The notes below the pieces were generated by a model. That model saw only the letters and a program-made list of their open reading frames with translations. It made no database searches and was not told where the DNA came from. A program made the translations under genes and the position numbers. 5,821 nt of DNA from JBFJWR01 sp041623535 (GTDB lineage Bacteria > Pseudomonadota > Gammaproteobacteria > Pseudomonadales > JBFGWM01): the NCBI GenBank assembly GCA_041623535.1, contig JBFJWR010000194.1:1-5821 (forward strand), read 5' to 3'. Positions 1 to 4,267 of the stretch are shown here, piece by piece. Within the stretch, counting starts at the first letter, position 1. Each line of letters begins with the position of its first letter.

Positions 1-228
1 GAGAACGGCAGCCTTCTCTACAAGATGATCCTGGACAGCATATTCGTGGCGCATTTCCGGGCCACGTTCGACGAACGTGCGACCGAGGACCCATGTCAGC
101 AAGTCGTTGGTCATCTGCAGCAACAGATCAATGAGCTTCCGGGCGTCGATACGGGTTTGTCTGGCCAGCCAGGACCTGCCCCTGCCAGGCCCAGGGTGAA
201 ACTGGCGGTGGGCGAATTCTGCCGCTAG
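1..228 (+). CDS. Possible 3' end of an unrecognised plus-strand gene, cut by left edge (alternative to the minus-strand reading)
   Basis: The plus frame starting at base 1 is open for 75 codons and ends at TAG 226-228. It would be the C-terminal tail of a protein starting outside the window, with the segment LLYKMILDSIFVAHFRATFD followed by a Gln-rich stretch and a Pro/Ala-rich end finishing VKLAVGEFCR. No family is recognised. The end does not resemble PrpB, the usual upstream partner of prpC. The frame is codon-aligned with the open minus-strand frame, so base composition cannot separate the two, and probably only one is real. If this one is, it lies 153 bases upstream of prpC on the same strand. 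Confidence 0.25.
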   Translation, partial: ENGSLLYKMILDSIFVAHFRATFDERATEDPCQQVVGHLQQQINELPGVDTGLSGQPGPAPARPRVKLAVGEFCR

Positions 229-285
229 GTTACTGGCAGCTTCTGCGCTTCCCCGGTCCCGGACTCTTTGCACAGCGTGCTGCAT
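1..285 (-). CDS. Possible 5' part of an unrecognised minus-strand gene, cut by left edge
   Basis: On the minus strand a frame opens with ATG at 285-283, directly after an in-frame TAG two codons upstream, and stays open for 95 codons to the window edge. The second half reads like a real soluble protein (for example TNDLLTWVLGRTFVERG and MRHEYAVQDHLVEKAA). The first half is rich in Gly, Pro and Arg and looks less protein-like, so the true start may be further in, for example the ATG of MTNDLL at about 162. I see no good ribosome-binding site before either ATG. By a hand count over positions 1-144, GC content at codon positions 1, 2 and 3 is about 73, 31 and 67 percent, which is gene-like. The opposite-strand frame shares the same codon boundaries and scores equally well. 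If real, the gene would be divergent from prpC, a common place for a regulator, but I recognise no domain. Confidence 0.3.
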   Translation of the reverse strand, partial: MQHAVQRVRDRGSAEAASNLAAEFAHRQFHPGPGRGRSWLARQTRIDARKLIDLLLQMTNDLLTWVLGRTFVERGPEMRHEYAVQDHLVEKAAVL

Positions 286-322
286 GCGCTACCGTGCCAT
301 TTCTGATGCAGGCGGCAATGCT

Positions 323-340
323 GCGGGGTGTGTCACCCGC
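323..340 (+). other. GC-rich hairpin in the prpC leader
   Basis: GCGGGGTG (323-330) and CACCCGC (334-340) can pair around a three-base loop (TGT), with one bulged G. A run of five T (349-353) follows, but only after eight further bases, so this is not a textbook intrinsic terminator. It sits about 40 bases before the prpC start. It could be an attenuator-like element, the terminator of an upstream gene, or chance in GC-rich DNA. Confidence 0.25.
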
Positions 341-368
341 GCGGCCATTTTTCAGGCTTCATGATTTT

Positions 369-374
369 TAAGGA
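369..374 (+). promoter_or_regulatory. prpC ribosome-binding site (TAAGGA)
   Basis: TAAGGA lies seven bases before the ATG at 382. This decides the prpC start. The frame is open upstream to a GTG at 328 and contains an ATG at 361 and a GTG at 379, but none of these has a Shine-Dalgarno match at proper spacing. Confidence 0.7.
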
Positions 375-381
375 TGATGTG

Positions 382-1596
382 ATGACCCAGTCCAGCAAGA
401 CCAAACGTCCAGCGAGCAGCAGGAAGCCCGCGACGAGCAAAACCACGGCCGCCAAGCCCGCGGCTTTCAAGCCGAAAAAATCAGTCGCCCTGTCCGGTGT
501 TGCTGCCGGCAACACGGCCTTGTGTACCGTGGGCCGGTCGGGAAATGACTTGCACTACCGCGGGTACGACATCCTGGATATTGCCGAAACCTGCGAGTTC
601 GAAGAAGTCGCGCACCTGTTGGTGCACGGCCATCTGCCGACCCGTTCCGAACTGACTGCCTACAAGCAGCACCTCAAGGCGATGCGTGGTCTGCCAGTGG
701 CCGTAAAAGAGGCGCTGGAGGCAATTCCCGCTGCCGCACACCCGATGGACGTGATGCGCACCGGTGTGTCCGTGCTGGGCACCGTGCTGCCGGAAAAAGA
801 TGAACACGGCCATCCCGGCGCGCGTGATATCGCGGACCGCCTGCTGGCCAGTCTCGGCTCCATGTTGCTGTACTGGTACCACTACAGCCATAACGGTCGT
901 TGTATTGATGTTGAGACCGATGACGATTCGATCGGCGGACATTTTCTGCACCTGCTGCACGGTGAAAAGCCATCCGACAGTTGGGTCAAGGCCATGCATG
1001 TCAGCCTGAACCTCTACGCTGAGCATGAATTCAATGCCAGTACATTCACCTGTCGCGTCGTGGCCGGCACTGGTTCAGATATGTATTCAGCGATTTGCGG
1101 AGGCATTGGTGCGCTGCGCGGGCCGAAACACGGTGGGGCAAACGAGGTGGCGTTCGAGATCCAGAAGCGCTACGCCAATGCCGATGATGCCGAGGCGGAC
1201 ATTCGTGAGCGGGTCGAGCGTAAGGAAGTCATCATCGGATTCGGACACCCGGTCTATACCATCAGTGATCCGCGCAACAAGGTGATCAAGGAAGTTGCCC
1301 GCAAACTTTCGGATGAAGCCAAGTCGATGAAAATGTTCGAGATCGCGGAGCGACTGGAAACCGTAATGTGGGATATCAAGAAAATGTTTCCCAATCTCGA
1401 CTGGTTCAGTGCGGTTTCCTATCACCAGATGGGTGTGCCCACCGCCATGTTCACGCCGCTGTTCGTGCTGGCGAGAACAGCCGGCTGGAGCGCGCACATC
1501 ATTGAACAGCGCACCGACAACAAGATCATCCGGCCGTCGGCCAACTATACCGGTCCGGAAAACCGGAAGTTCGTCCCCATCAGCCGACGCCGCTAG
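382..1596 (+). CDS. prpC: 2-methylcitrate synthase PrpC
   Basis: PrpC condenses propionyl-CoA with oxaloacetate to give 2-methylcitrate and CoA, the entry step of the cytosolic methylcitrate cycle for propionate. The 404-residue product shows the citrate synthase fold throughout. From KPKKSVALSG (residue 30) to the C-terminus it matches, from memory, the 389-residue enterobacterial PrpC almost without gaps, with a constant offset of 15. The catalytic residues are H250 (in GPKHGGAN), H289 (in the family signature GFGHPVYTISDPR, 286-298) and D340 (in NLDWFSA), equivalent to Salmonella His235, His274 and Asp325. PrpC-type hallmarks such as LYWYHYSHNG and EHEFNASTF separate it from housekeeping GltA. 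The first 33 residues form a Lys/Ala/Ser/Thr-rich basic extension longer than in enterobacteria. No prpB, acnD or prpF is visible in the window. Its stop overlaps that of the convergent downstream gene. Confidence 0.95.
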   Translation: MTQSSKTKRPASSRKPATSKTTAAKPAAFKPKKSVALSGVAAGNTALCTVGRSGNDLHYRGYDILDIAETCEFEEVAHLLVHGHLPTRSELTAYKQHLKAMRGLPVAVKEALEAIPAAAHPMDVMRTGVSVLGTVLPEKDEHGHPGARDIADRLLASLGSMLLYWYHYSHNGRCIDVETDDDSIGGHFLHLLHGEKPSDSWVKAMHVSLNLYAEHEFNASTFTCRVVAGTGSDMYSAICGGIGALRGPKHGGANEVAFEIQKRYANADDAEADIRERVERKEVIIGFGHPVYTISDPRNKVIKEVARKLSDEAKSMKMFEIAERLETVMWDIKKMFPNLDWFSAVSYHQMGVPTAMFTPLFVLARTAGWSAHIIEQRTDNKIIRPSANYTGPENRKFVPISRRR

Positions 1597-2645
1597 TCGG
1601 GGGCCGGCTGCTCAGAGGCATCTTCGACCGTTACGCGATCGCCGCCCGCAGTGCGGGCCCGGTCCATGGCTTGCAGGGCTCTGCGTATCAGGCATGATGG
1701 CGCGTCATACTCCCAGTAACAGGCGACACCACAGCTAACCGTAACCACTGCGTGCGGTTCGCCGGCCTGTTGTGCCTGGCAACGCACCCCCGCGCGGATT
1801 TTTTCTGCGATACGGGCCGCATGCTGAATGTGCGTGGCTGACAGCACGACAAAGAAGCAATCGCGGTCGCCCCGCGCTGCGAAATCCGATCGTCGCAGGC
1901 AGCCGGTAATCTGGTCGGCCACCTTGCGCATGATCCTGTCCCCCGCCTGTCTGCCGCACCGAAGGTTCAGTTCCTCCAGGCGATCGATATCGATCGCGAT
2001 CAGTGCCAGTGCCTGTTCGTCGCGCAGGGCGGTCAGGCAGTCGTGGCTGATTTTCCGGAGCAGAATGGCCAGTCCCGGAAGTCCGGTCAGCGGGTCCATT
2101 TCGCACGATGGAGTCTCGTTGCTCAGCATTTCAACCTGGCGCGTCGATGCGTCAGCGAGCATTTGCAGTGAATCCGACAGTGCCGCGAACTGCTGTTGCA
2201 GGCGTTCGGCGCGCGATTTTTCCCGGCCGCGCAGAGCCCGCTGATTGCCTTCCAGCGCCACCAGCGAGCGTTGCAGGCTTTCCTCCACCGGAGTCGGGCA
2301 GTTTGCCGAAAGCAGTTCCTCGCGCATTGCCGAGGCCAGCACATTCATCTGGCCATCGAAGGCATGATTGTCAAGCAGGGACTCTGCGAGCAGGGACGTA
2401 CATTCTTCAATCTGCCTGCTGCTGCCGAGTAACTGCTCACGACTGGCTTCCAGGAGCCCGGAGAGCGAGGTGCGTTCTGCCTCTGCCTGCAGAGATGTGG
2501 CCGCAAGCAGGGATTCGATTTCATTCAGCAGCCTGGAGGCATCGCGGGAGGGCAGCAGTGCGAGCAGTCGTTCACGAATACTCGAGTAGCGCTCGCGAAG
2601 TAGCGGCGACAGGGCTGGCGAATCAGGGCGATCAACGTTGGCCAT
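1593..2645 (-). CDS. Coiled-coil protein with degenerate GGDEF domain, probable c-di-GMP receptor
   Basis: This is a soluble protein of 350 residues with no signal peptide or membrane segment. Residues 15-175 are Leu/Glu/Gln/Arg-rich and probably a helical coiled-coil or dimerisation region. A GGDEF-family domain covers 180-340: DPLTGLPG (184-191), the metal-site segment AIDIDRLEELN (217-227, D219), and GRQAGD (231-236). The signature itself is DRDCF (260-264) instead of GGDEF, losing both glycines and the acidic fourth residue, so cyclase activity is unlikely. The RxxD inhibitory site (RRSD, 251-254) is kept at the standard five-residue spacing, which suggests c-di-GMP binding, as in other degenerate GGDEF effectors such as PopA or PelD. 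The start at ATG 2645 has GGGA nearby and a TATACT box upstream; ATG 2705 or GTG 2717 would add 20 or 24 Pro/Thr-rich residues. The gene is convergent with prpC and divergent from the cyclase gene. Confidence 0.85.
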   Translation of the reverse strand: MANVDRPDSPALSPLLRERYSSIRERLLALLPSRDASRLLNEIESLLAATSLQAEAERTSLSGLLEASREQLLGSSRQIEECTSLLAESLLDNHAFDGQMNVLASAMREELLSANCPTPVEESLQRSLVALEGNQRALRGREKSRAERLQQQFAALSDSLQMLADASTRQVEMLSNETPSCEMDPLTGLPGLAILLRKISHDCLTALRDEQALALIAIDIDRLEELNLRCGRQAGDRIMRKVADQITGCLRRSDFAARGDRDCFFVVLSATHIQHAARIAEKIRAGVRCQAQQAGEPHAVVTVSCGVACYWEYDAPSCLIRRALQAMDRARTAGGDRVTVEDASEQPAPD

Positions 2646-2768
2646 GGGATCCCGGGTGGGTGCCGGAGTCGGGGTATTCAGTATAGAAGCCCAATCCCTG
2701 CCCATGCCGCAGCGCACGGTCTATGCTCTTCAGATGATTCCTGCGTACTGTTCCAGAATGTTTTCCGG
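2646..2768. promoter_or_regulatory. Divergent intergenic region between the GGDEF and cyclase genes
   Basis: Read on the minus strand, TATACT (2685-2680) is one base from the -10 consensus and lies about 35 bases before ATG 2645, which fits a transcription start near 2673. No TTGACA-like -35 box stands 17 bases upstream of it. On the plus strand I see no clear promoter and no Shine-Dalgarno sequence before the cyclase start. The plus-strand cyclase frame is open back to 2604, but contains no ATG, GTG or TTG codon before 2769. Confidence 0.4.
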
Positions 2769-4160
2769 TTGCTGTCGCCAGCGGGCACCGGGGAGACTCT
2801 CCTCGCATTCGCGACTGCGCGAGTCCTGCTTGTGATACCGGTTCCTGATCCTGCATTTCTCGTGGTAGGCCTGATGGCTGCGGGCTGTGGGGCGATCTTC
2901 CTGCACCTCGATTCGGCCAACCCGGCCAGCAGGGCGCTGGCCGCCTGCATGTCTGCTATCGGCCTGCGCCTGCTTTTGCACAACGCCGACCAGGATGTTT
3001 CCAGTGTGTTCGGGATGTTGCTGGCAGGCCTGGTCACGACCCTGGAGGCATTTGCGATCCTGGCCGGTATCGACTGGGGGCGCCGCATCGGCCGCACCGG
3101 TGGTGGCGGGATGCACTGGGGGATACGCGTGCTTTTTATTCTTTCCCAGGTGCTGGTGGTGGTGTACTGGGGGCTGGATCTCGGCTACCTGTTGCTGGCG
3201 CCCGCTGCAGCGGTGGCCGAGAGTGCCGATGCCATCCAGCTGAGCGGTTTTGAGTGGGCACTGTTTGCGCCCGTTCTTGGGACTGCCCTGCTGCTGGCTG
3301 GGATTGCGATCGCAATACTGGCAGCGACCCGCGCGGACCGCGCCGAATCGATCCGCCTGCGGGCCCTGCAATTTGCCGCACCCTTCCTGCTTGCCGCGCT
3401 CGTGGTACGGGATGATTATGCGCCCGTCCTGCTCACCATCGGTCTGCTGATTTTCCTTGCTGGCTCGGTGCGCTACCTGGTGGTGCAAAGTCGACGCGGA
3501 CAATTCATGAGCCAGTTTCTTTCGCCCGAGGTGGTGAATCTGCTGCGCACCCAGGGCGTCGACCTGGCGCTGCAGCGTGAACGGCGGGTGCTCAGCGTGG
3601 TCTTCTGCGATTTGCGTGGATTTACCAGTTTCGCCCGTACGCATGATTCCGGGCTGGTCGTGCAGGTGCTGGAGCAGTACTACAACGTCGTTGGTGAAGT
3701 GGCGGCCGCTTATGGCGGAACGGTGAAGGATCATGCCGGGGATGGCGTGTTGATCCTGGTCGGGGCGCCACTGCCGGTGGCTGATCATGAGCATCGGGCG
3801 GCGCAACTGGCGCTGGAATTGTGCGAACGTGGCAATCTTGCGCTGGAGACCATCGCACCCGGCCTGGGCCTGGGGCTGGGGGTGGCCACCGGCAATACCA
3901 CGGTGGGAGCCATACATGGAGCAGGCCGCCTGGAATACGTGGCGGTGGGCAACCCTGTGAACCTGGCTGCGCGGCTGAGTGATCGCGCTATAGCCGGAGA
4001 GGTGCTGGCTGACATGCGTACCGCAGAGGGCATTGGCCCGGACGCCGGCATCGAAGCGTTGCGTCGCGACCCGGAGCCCCTGAAGGGGTTTTCCGATCCG
4101 ATCCCCGTCTGCGCGCTGGTCGTGCGGCAGGCGCCGGCTGCAGCGGCCGCGCTCGCTTAA
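2769..4160 (+). CDS. Class III adenylate/guanylate cyclase with multi-helix membrane domain
   Basis: The protein of 463 residues should convert a purine NTP to its cyclic 3',5'-monophosphate at the inner membrane. About seven hydrophobic helices are visible (roughly residues 28-47, 52-70, 77-103, 119-143, 161-187, 198-214, 217-239). A linker FLSPEVVNLLR (250-260) leads to the catalytic domain (270-452). Metal-binding aspartates are D281 (FCDLRGFTSF) and D325 (HAGDGVLILVGAP). The transition-state residues are N398 and R402 (VNLAARL). The purine-selecting positions, usually Lys and Asp/Thr in adenylate cyclases, are D321 and V391, so the substrate is uncertain. The start is unsure: TTG 2769 has no ribosome-binding site. 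GTG 2832 (reading MIPVPDPAFLVVG) gives the same seven helices with a short cytosolic or periplasmic lead and overlaps the stop of a short upstream frame. It lies on the same strand as the PilZ-like gene, 107 bases away. Confidence 0.88.
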   Translation: MLSPAGTGETLLAFATARVLLVIPVPDPAFLVVGLMAAGCGAIFLHLDSANPASRALAACMSAIGLRLLLHNADQDVSSVFGMLLAGLVTTLEAFAILAGIDWGRRIGRTGGGGMHWGIRVLFILSQVLVVVYWGLDLGYLLLAPAAAVAESADAIQLSGFEWALFAPVLGTALLLAGIAIAILAATRADRAESIRLRALQFAAPFLLAALVVRDDYAPVLLTIGLLIFLAGSVRYLVVQSRRGQFMSQFLSPEVVNLLRTQGVDLALQRERRVLSVVFCDLRGFTSFARTHDSGLVVQVLEQYYNVVGEVAAAYGGTVKDHAGDGVLILVGAPLPVADHEHRAAQLALELCERGNLALETIAPGLGLGLGVATGNTTVGAIHGAGRLEYVAVGNPVNLAARLSDRAIAGEVLADMRTAEGIGPDAGIEALRRDPEPLKGFSDPIPVCALVVRQAPAAAAALA

Positions 4161-4267
4161 GCTACTGATTATCTGTCAGGAATGAGGGCTGGCCTGCTAA
4201 AGTACAGACTGCGAAGGGCGTGGGGCCATTTCGCGTACCCGTCGTCTGATATAGGAAGTGCATAAGT
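4161..4267 (+). other. Gap between the cyclase and PilZ-like genes
   Basis: No hairpin with a T tract follows the cyclase stop, so read-through into the next gene is possible. TAAAGT (4198-4203) is a poor -10 candidate, with CTGTCA upstream at a 19-base spacing. An in-frame TGA at 4247-4249 closes the next gene's frame on its 5' side. AGGAAG near the end is listed as that gene's ribosome-binding site. Confidence 0.45.
4253..4258 (+). promoter_or_regulatory. Ribosome-binding site (AGGAAG) of the PilZ-like gene
   Basis: AGGAAG stands nine bases before TTG 4268 and supports that codon as the start (MADKPSSRFG). The next in-frame candidate, ATG 4304, has only a pyrimidine-rich stretch before it and lies in the loop of a perfect inverted repeat. 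Confidence 0.5.

Larger units (their letters stand above)
229..381 (+). other. Leader region upstream of prpC
   Basis: This stretch holds the 5' flank of prpC. I see no convincing sigma-70 promoter: TTGCAC at 269-274 resembles a -35 box, but the hexamer 17 bases further on (ACCGTG) is not a -10 box. A short inverted repeat GCAC-AGC-GTGC (271-281) followed by the palindrome GCATGC (282-287) could be a weak operator, but this is not supported by any known site. A GC-rich hairpin (323-340) and the prpC ribosome-binding site (369-374) are listed separately. If the minus-strand frame is real, its start lies inside this region. Confidence 0.4.

Noticed and set aside
281..299. Sigma-54-like TGGCACG on the minus strand before ATG 285
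   Set aside because: The downstream GC element is one base too close to fit the -24/-12 spacing, and the site lies so near the start codon that transcription would begin inside the gene.
323..353. Intrinsic terminator from the hairpin and T run upstream of prpC
   Set aside because: The five T bases start eight bases after the stem and the stem has a bulge, so it does not fit a normal intrinsic terminator. It is kept only as a low-confidence hairpin.
2839..2910. PEP-CTERM-like string PVPDPAFLVVGLMAAG in the cyclase N-terminus
   Set aside because: Sorting signals of that type lie at the C-terminus and end in an arginine cluster. Here the string is at the N-terminus and is simply the first membrane helix.
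2730..3917. A 395-codon minus-strand frame opposite the cyclase gene
   Set aside because: The product is a His/Gln/Arg-rich sequence with no domain, typical of the antisense of a GC-rich gene. The plus strand holds clear class III cyclase motifs and membrane helices.
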